Source: Podospora pseudocomata
Taxonomy: Eukaryota; Ascomycota; Sordariomycetes; Sordariales; Podosporaceae
Assembly: GCF_035222375.1 (NCBI RefSeq)
Contig: NC_085890.1
Location: 3,720,001 to 3,784,000, forward strand
Direction of reading: 5' to 3'
Length of the DNA stretch: 64,000 nt
Shown here: positions 10,899 to 22,084 of the stretch, in pieces
Layout: each line of letters opens with the position of its first letter
How positions within the stretch are numbered: the first letter of the stretch is position 1
Made by a program: the position numbers and the translations under genes
Notes under the pieces: generated by a model
What the model was told of the DNA's origin: nothing
Seen by the model: the letters and a program-made list of their open reading frames with translations, nothing else
The model's database searches: none

Positions 10899-12481
10899 AT
10901 GGGCATTTTTCAGAGCAAAGTGGTCCGCCATGGGAAGTCATATATCATCGTGGGAGCAGGTGCCTTTGGAGCATCAACAGCACTGCACCTCATTCGAAAG
11001 TATCCCTCGGCCAAAATCTACCTTGTAGATCGAAAACCTTACCCTCCCGAACGGGCCGCATCTTGGGACTGGAACAAAGTGATCCGCGCAGACTACACTA
11101 CACGCGTGTATATGAACCTTGCATTGGAGGCCTTGGAGAAGTGGACAGAAGACAAACTATATCGGGAATTCTATCACCAAAGTGGGCTTGCCTGGGTCGC
11201 CGATTCCGAGTTTTACCAGTCCATTATCAACAATTACCGTCATTTTCCTGGTTCGAAACATCAGATACAACTCCTGAGCACCCAGGATGTCCGCAATCTC
11301 TGGGGAGGGATTCACGCCGATGCTGTGTACCAGGATGTCAAGGAAGTCTTTTACAACAAGACAGGGGGGTGGGCTGAGGCTGCGAATGCACTTCGGAAGG
11401 TTATCGACACAGCCATTCGTGAAGGTGTCAAATACGTCGAGGCTGATGTCAAAAAAGTTCTTTTCGACAAGGACGGGTCTGCATTTGGCGTGATCACCGA
11501 AGAAGGGACACCCATACATGCATCACACACTGTTCTAGCCACCGGCGCCATGACCGCAAACATTCTCGCCGATAGCGCACCAACGGAGCCAAAACTTCAA
11601 CTAGGAAGCCGGATGACAGCAGCTGCGATCTGTTCCGCAATGGTAAAGCTGGACGAAAGAGAAGCCAGTCTCTTCAAGACAGGTCCGGTGTTCGCAAATG
11701 ATCTGGACACTGTCATAGGTATGACAGCCATTGAGCAGCCCGTTTCTAGTTCGTAACAGCATGTCTACTATTACCTGTACAACTTCTGGAGCATTACAAT
11801 GGGTATAATCTTCTACCCCCTTCATAATTTCTACTACTGGTCTTTGATCTCTTAAATCATTTCATCAATATATCGTTACGCTTCTCAGACTGACACAGTC
11901 CAACACCAAATGACAGGAGGTAGTTTGCCACCGAACTCCGACAATCAGCTTAAGGTGTACAGGGATGAAAGCTTCAGGAATACAGTTCTCCATGAGGCAT
12001 CTGGGCAAGAGATATCAGTGCCGCCAAGCAAGCCTAGCTACGACCAATGGGATTTGTCACCAGGGATGAAGAAAGAGGTCAGGTCAAGCTTTGAGGGCAT
12101 CTTTGGGGAAAAGGCTAAGGACTGGGAGCTTTTCAATTATCGAATCTGCTGGTACGTTGAAACTTGGTAGGTACTAGGTACCTACCTACTTAGGCATCGC
12201 GCACCATCCATTGAAAACTAACACGCATTATTACTAGGGATGCCGTCACACCGACCCAAGACCCAATCATCTGTGAGCACCCTCATGCAAAGCAGCTGTT
12301 TCTGGTAACAGGTGGTTCATTTCACGGTTACAAGTTTCTCCCGATTATCGGAAAATACGTTGTCGAGATGCTTGACGGAACCCTCGAACCTGAACTAACC
12401 AAAATTTGGGCTTGGGACAAGGAGAACAATGGGGAGGCCCATGAAGGCATGTTTCCAACGCGAGAGATGGCAGATGTTTGA
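10899..12481 (+). CDS. FAD-dependent oxidase of the sarcosine/fructosyl-amine oxidase family, 437 aa
   Basis: Three exons (10899-11718, 11917-12166, 12238-12481) with introns of 198 and 71 bp give a continuous protein. The N-terminus has the FAD motif IIVGAGAFGASTALHLI followed by IYLVDRKPYP. ASWDWNKVIRADY is typical of the MSOX/FAOX/L-pipecolate oxidase group. The C-terminal exon pair gives NYRICWYVETWD, where the Cys is the usual attachment site for covalent FAD in this family, and GGSFHGYKFLPIIGKYV, the second FAD-contacting segment. Members oxidise secondary amines (N-methyl or glycated amino acids, L-pipecolate, saccharopine) to release H2O2. The exact substrate cannot be read from sequence. 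The short C-terminus has no clear peroxisomal SKL-type signal (ends EMADV). Intron 1 is unusually long for this window. Confidence 0.85.
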
Positions 12482-13031
12482 ACTTGGGGCCGCAGAACTC
12501 GGTTCTGGTTTCCTTGCGCCGCAATACTTCCATGGACGGCACTTTCGTTTGAATCAGCGTCACCTGCAAGGCCATGCGGCTCTGTTCGAGTTGCGGGATT
12601 TTCTTTTTGGCGATGGTCGTTTAGGATGCATATGAGGTGTGGGGTGCATGATATCGTTTCTGCACTTTCAAGCACCCTCCATTTTTTACGCTAGCTGGGT
12701 CCAATAGGGGGTCTTCACTGCGTAACAAGTTATGTTCTAGGAGGGCCAAAACGAGGGGAAATTAGTCAGAGCCTTGCTCAAGCCCTTTCCGCTATTCGCC
12801 AGCAAAACGAATGGCAGTCCAGCGAGAGCCTTATCCCAAAAGGGAAGGGGCAAGCTAAGTATGGGGTAATCTTTGACTATCTATATAGCTATCATTTCCT
12901 GCCTAGCTTTTCTATATCAACTGCTTGTTATTTGAATATTGGCCTAAGATTTTCACCTACCTTACCTTACCAACTCAGACTGGTTGGAGGACGGGAACCC
13001 AGAACCCAAAACAAGACAAAGCTTGCTGCAA
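12482..13031. other. Intergenic, no gene seen
   Basis: About 550 bp between two plus-strand genes. It includes the oxidase 3' end and the epimerase promoter; no recognisable element. Confidence 0.5.
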
Positions 13032-14262
13032 ATGGCTCCCAGTATATTCCTGTATAGTTTCACCACGGTGTTGTACTATCCGGTATTTTCAAGCTGACAC
13101 TTATTGTTTCGCCAGAACTGGAGGAACAGGATACATTGGTGGTTCTGTGTTGGCTGCTCTCGTCAAACAACACCCAAAATACGATATCACGGTGCTCTTG
13201 CGCAATGTTCCGGATACCTTCACCTCCCAATACCCCAACGTGAAGATTGTCCGAGGAGATTTTGATGATACAGCACTCATTGCTGATACTGCATCCAAGG
13301 CAGATATTGTCATTCGTATGTGCTGGGCACCCCTTTGTTACAATCCATGAGTCATGTTGACGATACTGAAACTACGCACGCAACAGACAACGGAAACAGT
13401 AAACATGAGCCCTCCATCAGAGCACACATTGATGGTCTGCTTCGGAATGGCACCCCTTCTTCTCCTCGTTTCCTCATCCGTCTTGGCGGTACAGGCGCCA
13501 TCGCCGACTGGGCAGACCCGTCCTACTACGGCGAGAAGAACCCAAGGGTTTGGAACGACATTCACGATATCGAGCAGCTGACGTCCCTACCGGACACAGC
13601 GTTGCATCGGAACATCGAGAAAATTGTCCAAAAGGCAGCAGTGGATCACGGCGATCGTCTCAAGTGTGCAATCATCTGCTCTTGTGGAGTGTATGGACCT
13701 GGAAAGGGACCCGGAAGGGCACAGAGCCAATTGGTGCCTCTGTTCTGTGATGAGATCATCAACAACACCAAGCGTGCGTTTTACACTCAGTCCGGAGGAA
13801 ACGCTCGAAGCTGGGTGCACATCGATGATCTTGTGGCGGTTTACATAAAACTGGTCGAGGCAGCCGCAGCTGGCGGTGGAAATGCTGACTGGGGTCTTCA
13901 CGTACGTACAGATCAATATGATACCTATGATGAGAAGAAACACTGACACGCTGTTCTGGTAGGGATACTACTTCACAGCCACGCAGGAGGTCTCCCAGCT
14001 CGACTTCGCCACTGCCATTGGCCGTATTCTCAAGAAGCACGGTGTTATTGAATATGAGGAGCCAGTGCAGCTGCCTCTAGATGACATCTGGAAGACTGCA
14101 CAAAAGTCTAAATGGCGCTACACAGGGATCTACGCATTTGCTTGCAACACACGAACAGTCAGCGCAAGAGCACGAAAGGTCCTCGGTTACGAGCCAAAAG
14201 CCCCGAGTCTTTTTGACTGCCTTGAGGAGGACGTCTTGGCCGCGGTGAGAAGAGGAGCATGA
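13032..14262 (+). CDS. NAD(P)-dependent epimerase/dehydratase (extended SDR), 344 aa
   Basis: Four exons (13032-13051, 13116-13315, 13387-13901, 13963-14262) with introns of 64, 71 and 61 bp. The 20-base first exon is required: it joins MAPSIFL to TGGTGYIGGSVLAAL, restoring the glycine-rich NAD(P)-binding motif directly at the N-terminus. Further family marks are the DITVLLRN strand, VKIVRGDFDD, SKADIVIH, IICSCGVYGPGKG and SWVHIDDLVAVYIKLVE, as in fungal NmrA-like/epimerase proteins often annotated as NAD(P)-binding Rossmann proteins. A canonical YxxxK pair is not obvious, so the catalytic activity is uncertain and a redox-sensor role is possible. The sequence ends AAVRRGA. It follows the amine oxidase in the same direction, but the 550 bp gap gives no sign of co-transcription. 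Confidence 0.85.
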
Positions 14263-15219
14263 ACAACGGGCCTTTTCATTGGAACTTCTTTGGCTTTTTA
14301 TTTACTCTGCAAGTGGATCATCTTGGCTGTGTGGGGAGGATTGGTGCAAGGCGTATCCAGGGGCTCGGGGGCTCAGGGGCAAAGCCCCACTTTGGCTGCT
14401 TCAAGTCCATCTAATCTGGCTTTGTTCTTGAGATAGGTTCGCCGTACGATACAACCTGGATATTAAGTTGATGGGATTCTAAATAGGCTGTGTTGTTTGA
14501 CTCTCTGACATATCTACATATCTGGTTCATGCCAATAAGAGGTGAAAGGCTCGACATGTCACTCGACCTAGAAACGTGTCGCCTTCCATTTCAGCAGATA
14601 GCGTATACAACATCAGACCCCCGGGTACGCAGTTTCCTCTTCTTCCACGGTATAGTTCTCAGCTCCACAGCTGAGCAACCTTCATGGTTCATTCAACCAG
14701 TGCCGGATAATTGCAAGATTGGTGGAATTTGGCCCTGTCCGGCCGTCCAGATACGCACCTCGGCAACTGGCACCCCCGGTGGCGGAGATAATTGAGCCCA
14801 GATACTTACCACACCACCGTGTCGGAACTTGCGTGCAAACATTCGCCCAGCTAGGTGATCGCTATCGAGTTTTCTCGGCAATCGAACAGCTTTTGTATCC
14901 TAAATGTAGATCGGATGCTGTCGACTCGATTGTCGGGTTTCACCCTTGAGATAAATTGGTAAACCAGTCGGAGATCCACAACCCACCTCGGAATGTTACC
15001 GTGAGATTTCTCCGCCGGGTCTTGACCTCATCCAGAAGCACTATACCGTTCTGATAGAACTGAACCAGACTATCATGAGGCGACGCACTATAGGGCGGGT
15101 AAATGCATCGATCATAACGACTGAAAATCCCCCTTTCTGTCATTGATAGTTGTCCTATTTCTACAAATCTGGCCTATCTCTCAGCTTGAGTTTAGCTTCA
15201 TTCAGAACGGCTCGCAAAA
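14263..15219. other. Intergenic, no gene seen
   Basis: Nearly 1 kb without a supported gene. A G-rich stretch with the palindrome GGGGCAAAGCCCC lies at about 14376-14388. The 3' part should carry the pectate lyase promoter. Confidence 0.5.
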
Positions 15220-16777
15220 ATGAGAATCTGTGTGTTGGCGGCTTTATTTTCCGTGGTGCTGGCTGCCGCCTCGCCAACACTTGACAGACGACGACAGCCT
15301 CTAACAAATGCAAACTCAACCGATGTAGCAAACATCGGCTTTGCAACTCAGAATGGAGGGTGAGTGTTCTCTTCTGTCTCTAGCTTCTTGAACAGCCTTT
15401 GACGCCACTCAGGACAACCGGCGGCCTCGGTGCCAATGCGACAACCGCTACTACCCTTGCCGAGCTCAGTGCCGCCGTCTCGGAAACAAACCCACTGCCC
15501 GCCATAGTCTTCATTAAAGGAGCCATCACTGGTGCCACAAAGGTCAGAGTGGGGAGTAACAAAAGCATCATCGGCCTCCCTGGGTCATCGCTCAGGGGAA
15601 TCGGCTTCATAATACGCCACCAAAAGAACGTCATCATCCGGAATCTTGTCTCGTCTCACGTCGTTGCCTCATTAGCTGAGGACGCCGTGAAGATTGACAG
15701 CAGCACCAACATATGGATTGATCACTGCGAGTTCTCCTCCGCTCTTGTTGCAGATAAAGATTATTATGATGGTCTTGTGGACGCCTCTCATGGTTCAGAC
15801 TTCATCACGGTTTCCCAGTGAGCTCAACTTCCTTCATAAGATCGCAAGTAAAGCTAACCTAGAAAAGCACCTACTTCCACGACCATTGGAAGACGACTCT
15901 CGTAGGCCATTCCGACTCCAACGCCGCCCAAGACACCGGCAAACTTCACATCACCTACGCCAACAACTACTTCCGCAATATCAACTCCCGCGCCCCCCTC
16001 ATCAGATTTGGCACAGCCCACATCTTCAACAATCTCTACGAAAGTGTTGGCAGCGCAATCAACACCCGCATGTCCGCCCAGGTCCTGGTTGAGTCCAATT
16101 ACTTTCTGAATGTGACCACAGCAGTGACAAGCAAAGATTCGAAAGAAGTGGGATATGCAAGGTTGGAGGATAATGTCTTTGGGAGGGCAGCCAGTAACGC
16201 GCCGGTGGGGAGCTTGACCAAACAGAAGATTCCGTACGCGTATACTCTCTTGGGAAGTGGAAAGGTGCAAGGGGCTGTGCCTTTACAGGCGGGGGCGAGA
16301 CTGAATGTTACCGTGCCGGTGCCTGTGCAGCCAGAGCCAACAACGACTTCTTCGTCGACAACCACATCGCAGACAAGCATGTCCACTACAACAACTTTAG
16401 TGACCACCACGTCTGCCCCAATTACAACCACGTCGGTCATAAGCACCCCGAGTATGACTACATCAATTACTAGCATCATGGTCACTACCACCTTGGTCGA
16501 GTCGCCAACCACAGTCGAGCCAACAGTAAAGCCTACAACTACTGAGCCCACAACAACCACTGAGCCAACCACTACCTCTGACCCAACCTCAGCAACTGAG
16601 CTGACTACTACCTCTGAGCCGACCCCAACAACGGAATCTCCCACTGAAGTCCCAACTACAGCAGAGCCTACAACAACAGCAGAACTGACAACAATGACCA
16701 CCAACCCAGAGCCAACCGAGTCCACCGACCCGGACACCTCCCAACCAACCGAGACACCCAACCCCACCACACCATAG
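15220..16777 (+). CDS. Secreted pectate lyase (PL1) with Thr/Pro-rich C-terminal stalk, 484 aa
   Basis: Three exons (15220-15359, 15413-15817, 15868-16777) with introns of 53 and 50 bp. A signal peptide (MRICVLAALFSVVLAAASP) is followed by a dibasic site (LDRRRQ). The parallel beta-helix domain shows TTGGLGANATT, VFIKGAITGATKV, the SNKSIIGLPG turn, WIDHCEF, the Ca2+-side Asp region DYYDGLVDASHGSDFITVS, the HTYFHDHWKTTLVGHSD motif rebuilt across intron 2, and INSRAPLIRFG with the catalytic-type Arg. These are PL1 signatures, so it should cleave polygalacturonate by beta-elimination outside the cell. From about residue 334 the chain becomes about 150 residues of TTTSEPT-like repeats, probably O-glycosylated, with no binding module after it. 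It may anchor or space the enzyme at the wall. Confidence 0.93.
16330..16770 (+). repeat. Degenerate Thr/Pro-coding repeat (EPTTT units)
   Basis: The 3' end of the pectate lyase gene is built from imperfect units coding for (S/A/T)EPTTT or TEPTTTS. Unit length varies, so it looks like an expanding low-complexity tract and could differ between strains. Confidence 0.75.
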
Positions 16778-16941
16778 TCAGTTCACTAGACAGTCATATC
16801 ATCCAGCAATCAAGCAAATCACTCAGGTCAAAGCAGATATATTTTGCCAAGAATAGTCACAACCATAGATAGCTCCCCCTGCCAACCCCCCAAACAGCCG
16901 TGACTACTACCCCTGCCACTCCAACCCATTTTCAAACCCAC

Positions 16942-17311
16942 TTAAACAGTAACAGGCGTGCAGCCCCTAGGAGCAAAGCAGACAAAGCCAGGGGAGGCGC
17001 AGCAACGAGCATAAGAGGTGCCCTGGGCAAAGGTGAGGCCGTTGCAGAGCTAGGTATCCACTTTGTCAGCCTATTCCCGTCAGATATAGAAACATGTGAA
17101 AAAAACAACGTACAGTGCCTCCGTTGCCCAAAGTCCCACCAACAGACCGGCAGCAGGTGGCCGTGTCAGGAGGGGGGGAGGGCTCGCCGCTGCCGGAGGA
17201 GCAGCCGCAGTCGTAGACGCAGGTCTGGCGCGCGTCGATCTCGCTGTCGGGCTGGGGAGCCGCCGAGACGAGGGCCGTGAGGGCGAGGATGAGGGTGGTG
17301 GTGAACTTCAT
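16942..17311 (-). CDS. Small secreted cysteine-rich protein, 101 aa
   Basis: Two exons (17311-17114, 17049-16942) with a 64 bp phase-0 intron. The first 18 residues (MKFTTTLILALTALVSAA) are a signal peptide, followed by PQPDSEIDARQ, which could hold a pro-segment. The mature part is about 75 residues with ten cysteines: TCVYDCGC, TCC, LCN, RCC, VC and GC. The pattern C-C-C-CC-C-CC-C-C is not that of a hydrophobin, which has single Cys between the two pairs in another order, nor a clear CFEM domain. An even Cys number, small size and secretion make it effector-like, but no function can be given. The ATG at 17311 was chosen because it starts the signal peptide; the open frame upstream is untranslated leader. 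Confidence 0.8.
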
Positions 17312-17826
17312 CTTGAAGGTTTGTTCTCGTCGAAAGTGTTGTTTGAATAGTGCTTGAGAGGCTGATGATGAAAGAACTCCAAGTGAAAACGTGATCAGGC
17401 CTTTTATACTTTTCTCGAGCGTGATCATGCCCCGCGGGAATAGACACGACAACTTCCACCGCGCCCATTGCCATCCCCTGTCACCTCGCACTCTGAGGCT
17501 CTATAGGATCTCGGACCCAAACATCTATCTTCACGATGACGACCGTATATTGCTTCCTCGCCAATAGGACTGGTTCCGCTCTTATAGATGCCTGTGCAGT
17601 TAGCATTAGCGCTCATGCTATCCCTATTCTGTCTCATAGTCTCTGGGTGGTGCAACCATAGTCAAGTCTCATGATACAACTTTGTCAGCGGGCAACATGC
17701 TCTCACCGAGAACAACAACCAAGAAATGCAACATCAGTTGTATTGGTCTCAAAACAGGACCAAAATGTCCGAAGCATCCGGTGCTAACACAAGACAATCT
17801 AGTTAGACTTCCTTCTTCAGCTCCAA
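17312..17826. other. Intergenic, no gene seen
   Basis: About 500 bp between two minus-strand genes: promoter of the small Cys-rich protein and 3' flank of the FAD oxidase. Nothing else visible. Confidence 0.5.
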
Positions 17827-19897
17827 TCACTGCTTCCGGCAGACCCTCCCATCACCATCAAGCTCCCAGTCCTCACTACCCACAGCAGTCAAAGCGTAAA
17901 ACACCCCCGTAGGATCCCACGTATCCTTCACATTCCTCAACTTCTTGTAATTCTCCAACCCATAAAACTGCTCCTGCCAATCCTCCTGCTCAAAGTTGGC
18001 CTCATTGAGATAACACCCACCCCCCGGCGTAGCGGCATCAAGAGCAGGCTGCACCACCTCGGTCAAGGCCTTCTGCATCTTCATCATCTCCGCCCTGTCA
18101 ATCGAGTAGTCCCACTTCCCCACAACAAGACAGAAAGCCATCGCATTCCTCCAAGCAGGATTCACCGAAGAAACCACCCCCTCCCTCAACCCAACCTTTG
18201 CACTCGACGCAACACACCCAAAAGTGAACCCCTCCTCCTGGATAGCCATCCTCATCGTCGCAGTCAGATTCTTCCCCATCTCCTCATCCGACACCACCGC
18301 CCTGGGCAACAACCTCCCCCCCGTCACCTGCGAGACCGGATACCAGCCATACGGAATCGGCCCAAACGAAGCATTGTAATGCTCCAAAAACGTCTCCGAA
18401 ACCTTGGCCGAATACTCGTACTTCACCCCCCTCGCCGTCAAGTCATCCGTAAAAGGCTTCATCGCCGTGTCCACACACTCCGTCGTGTCACAGTCAGGAA
18501 CAGTAACGCTATACGTCGTCAACGCGGGGACCTTCCTGTCAGGCCAGGCGTAAATCAGATAGACCAGACTGTTCCCCGCGTCAACAAACGGAATGGTCAA
18601 GTTCTGCAGTGAGCCGACAGCATCCCAAAAGGCGTTGACATCTTCTTTCTTGTCTGACGCGGCGGCAAAGGTAAAGTTGTTCGCACCGCCGACTTTTCTG
18701 TCCTTGAATAGGCGGGTGGTCATGCTGACGACAACACCGAACGTCCCGCCACCGCCACCAGAAAGAGCAAAATACAGGTCTTGGTTTTTCTTCGGAGTGG
18801 CGGTGACAAGGGTGCCATTTGCTGTCACAACCTCCCACTCGAGGACGTTGTCAGCCGAAAGGCCATACTTGCTTGTGAGAATAGAGTGCCCTCCTCCCTG
18901 GGTATACCCTCCGGCCAAACCAACGGTGGGGCACGAGCCAGAGAGCGTGAGGTAGCCGGATTCCTTGAGGGAATCCAAAACATCAAAGCCTTGCACGCCA
19001 GCCCCGATCTTGACGGCGGGGCCGTTGTAGTCATCACTGCTGTAGTCCTCGATAATAGAGATGTTCTTGAGGTTGTGGGTCCAAAAGGAGAGGGCACCCT
19101 TGCCGGTGGACTTGCCGAGGTAATCGTGGCCTGTGTTCTTGATCACGACGCGGAGGTTGTGCTGGGTTGCAAAGGCGAGGCCGGCCTTGACGTCGTCGGC
19201 AGCGGTGTCGGTGGTGAGGTTGACAGCGTAGCTGACGTAGTTGCCGAGCTCACACTCTTGATCTACGGAGGTGAAAGGGTCACAAGTGGCGTTTTGGAAG
19301 ATGGGCGCGTTGAACTCGACTGGTTCGACGAAGCTGTGTGTTGTGTTTAGTGGCTAACCCAACACAAATAGGGGGGTCAGCTTACTGAGTCTCGGGCCTA
19401 TCCCAGCCTTCCCTCGCCTCGCCGCATCTCGTCTCATTGTAGATGTTGAAAGGCCCGTTGTGGCACACAGCAGCCAAGGGAACCGAGGCAATCAAGCGGC
19501 CACCAAGCGTCTCGTTCAGCGCTGACCAGTCACCGTCTCCTGGCCATGTGCTATCACCAGGGATTAACTTGCAGTTGCTGGTGCCATTAAGACTATGCCC
19601 GGTGCCGTTCCAATTATGCCCGGGAGCGAGTGGGGTGAGTAACGACAACGCAGTCGTGGTGTAAAGTTGGTGGTTGACCATCTCGAAAGGACGTTGCTCT
19701 ACAAGAGGAGGCTCGTCAAGACCTGGCTCGATTGTGCTGACGTTCGCTAATATCCCACCAGCGAGGAGAAGGATAGCGAGGAGTAGATTTGAAGTGAAAC
19801 GGGAGGAACTCGCCCTGATATAACCATTACATCCCTTGTGAGCCGTCCTCCATGAAGTCATCAGCAGACTCGACATGAAAAAGCCAGGAGCGCTCAT
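17827..19897 (-). CDS. Secreted FAD-linked oxidase, berberine-bridge-enzyme type
   Basis: Two exons (19897-19386, 19333-17827) joined by a 52 bp intron give 672 aa. After a short basic head there is a hydrophobic segment (NLLLAILLLAGGILA) acting as signal or anchor. The PCMH-type FAD domain has IKNTGHDYLGKSTG, where His is the usual 8-alpha flavin attachment, and SGSCPTVGLAGGYTQGGGH, whose Cys fits the 6-S-cysteinyl link, so FAD is probably bicovalent. SGGGGGTFGVVVSMT and the C-terminal BBE motif (NVKDTWDPTGVFYALTAVGS) complete the fold. There are several N-glycosylation sites. Members oxidise sugars or secondary-metabolite alcohols/amines; the substrate here is unknown. Downstream ATGs at 19876 and 19858 are also possible starts. 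Confidence 0.9.
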
Positions 19898-21153
19898 TGC
19901 TCGTCTCTACGGCCGCAATATCTCGTCATTCGATTTTTTTCACTTCCAGGTGTGCGTGAACAATCGGGGATTGCTCCCTTCCCCGCCAAATTATTCCGAC
20001 ATCTGCACAGCAACTCCACTCCATCGTTGGCGGAGTTTACGGGCATATTCCGACCCGGGGTTTCGTTGGTGTTGCTGTGCATCGAGGGGGTGACAAGGGA
20101 CAAAGATTGATGGGTTACACACCTACACCAGAGCGGGAAGAGCACTTGCTGTGCTGAGCCACGATGCAGGTCCAATGGTCAGCTCGGGCGGGTCGATGCT
20201 GCGCGGGAATGCCTGCCATTGGGTATCGGAGCAGATTTACGCCCGCAGCGTTGCACACGGCTTCTTACGTGCAGGAGATTGGAGCTTTTTCATCCCAACG
20301 AGGGAGTCCTTCGGGTTGGGGTTGGGAAGCCTCGACCTCGGGAGAGGTTCGCTCTGGACGTGATGAGTCAGGTAGTTCGGTCCTCGTGCCCAGCTTTGGT
20401 TGTTTGTTACAGCAATTGCGAGAGATCGGTGGTGGCTCAGTCATGCCATTTTTTTGTGAACAGTCCGAGTAGTTCGAGGTGGCTGGTAAGTATGTTTGCG
20501 ATGAAGGGGTGCATGCCGCTCGATGTCGAGGTATGTCAGCAACAATGCGACATCAGGCGGGATCTTTGCACATCAATTACCAGGAGCAGCAACCCAGTAT
20601 GCCTTGGTCGGACCATCTATCTAGAGCTGCTCGCAACGGTGCTATGTCAACGCCGCCTGGTGTTGTTGTCCAAAGTATCGCATCGAAGGGACTGGAATCT
20701 CCTGTTGTGTGAAGACCGACGGGGAAAAAGAGCGGAATATTGACTTAGCCATCTCATGCTCGGACTGAGATTTATTCCAGGTTAGTAGATTCTCACAGAG
20801 TCAGACAATTCGGTAACAATAGGTCGTTATTCATTACACTACATCAACGTAGCACATAGGTAGAAAATATAGCGTCTCAAAATTTCCTTTTTTCTCCCCA
20901 GCCTCCAAGGCGAAGGTGCCGTACAGCAATGAACATCGTGTCTGGAGAACAAACTGCGCCCTCCGCCTCGATGAGGGTGCAGCCTGTTCGAGACTCACGA
21001 TGCTCCCTTCAAAGCCTCGAAATAGTCCCAGAAAACTGCAGTTCTCTCCTTGTCCCTTCTTGTCAAACATCTTCTGCGAAAATAGAACCGAAACAAAAAA
21101 ATATCAAAGGAGACAGTCGTGTACGTGTCAACGAAAACTGGGAATGTTGGCGG
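19898..21153. other. Intergenic, no supported gene
   Basis: About 1.25 kb. A 174-codon frame on the plus strand (20219-20743) shows no family resemblance, no splice logic and biased composition, so I do not call it. The region should contain the promoter of the FAD oxidase. Confidence 0.5.
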
Positions 21154-22084
21154 CTACTTCTTCCCCCCGCGAATTGCTTTGGTGTTTCCATCATGGTCCT
21201 TGTGCTTTCTTCGGATATGGCGCAAAGCATGATCTAGCCTCGAGACAGGAAATGTTTGAAAGCACCCTGATACTGGGCAAAGGAATAGAGCGATTGAGAC
21301 CCCAAACTCGTGAGCTCTGTCTTTGTGGCGGGACGCAATGTGCCTTTTTACATCTGATCGGTATTGATGGCCCTTTTGGCAAATTGGACACTTTTCAGGC
21401 TTCTCGAGCTGTCGGATCTGGCGCCTGTTACAATCTAGTTAGTCTTTGCACGGTTCAAGAAGATCATTAAAGGGGAATTTCTGCTCACGCCGGGATGAAG
21501 GAAGGGTCACGTCGTCGACGGGAGTTGCGAGGCCTAGTAGACGTTTGTGGGGGGCTAGGGAACGCCGTGGTGGGATTCACCATTGGATTTTCTGCAACTT
21601 GAACTGTGCGGTCTCCTTGACCATTTGCTAACTCAAAGGGCTCACAGTGCTGTAGCGGAGCCAAGGGTCTCGGAGTAAATGGCAAGAAGGACGGCGGCGT
21701 TGACATGGTCATCGACATCTGGCTCGGTGACAAAGACGAGACATCTGATGTAATGGACGGACAGGCGATCGAGTCTGTGTAGGCAGAAGCCGTCCATACG
21801 GAATGTGGACTTTCCATGCCGATCTGCGCCAGACACATGCTGAAGTCGAAATCTGGGAAAGAACCCAGATTAGGCGACAAAAAATTGAAATCGATAAGAG
21901 GAGGGTCGCCGCCATCCCACTGGTTGCTTTGTTCGGGTTGTTGGTGAATGGCTCCTTCTGACTGTGGCAGCAAGGGGACGCCAGTGTCGAGGGATGCACC
22001 AAAAGTAGGAAAGTCCAGGGGAACAAGATATGGATCTTCCCAAAGCCATGGTAGGGGGTCTGTATTGTCGTGTAGGGTCTCCAT
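21154..22084 (-). CDS. C2H2 zinc-finger transcription factor, 288 aa
   Basis: Two exons (22084-21489, 21424-21154) with a 64 bp intron. The first ~180 residues are acidic/Pro/Ser/Gln-rich (PLPWLWEDPYLVPLDF, SPSQMSMTMSTPPSFLPF), the kind of low-complexity activation region common in fungal factors, followed by a basic patch NSRRRRDPS just before the intron. The second exon carries two fingers: CPICQKGHQYRSDVKRH with IASRH, and LCPVSGCFQTFPVSRLDH, ending ALRHIRRKH. The second is of the CX4C type. The stop follows 15 residues later, so the fingers are C-terminal. The join GC|G is in frame. Target unknown. The 5' end is simple, but an untranslated exon cannot be excluded. Confidence 0.8.

Noticed and set aside
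13338-13949. Minus-strand and other-frame ORFs inside the epimerase
   Set aside because: They are antisense or shifted readings of exons whose sense frame carries clear family motifs.
14340-14400. Transposon end suggested by GGGGCTCGGGGGCTCAGG and GGGGCAAAGCCCC
   Set aside because: No matching inverted or direct repeat was found in the neighbourhood and no coding remnant exists.
16099-16770. 223-codon minus-strand Val/Ser-rich frame
   Set aside because: It is the antisense of the Thr/Pro repeat of the pectate lyase; repetitive codons leave the reverse frame open.
20219-20743. 174-codon plus-strand frame
   Set aside because: Composition is unlike neighbouring genes and no motif, homology or splice pattern supports it.
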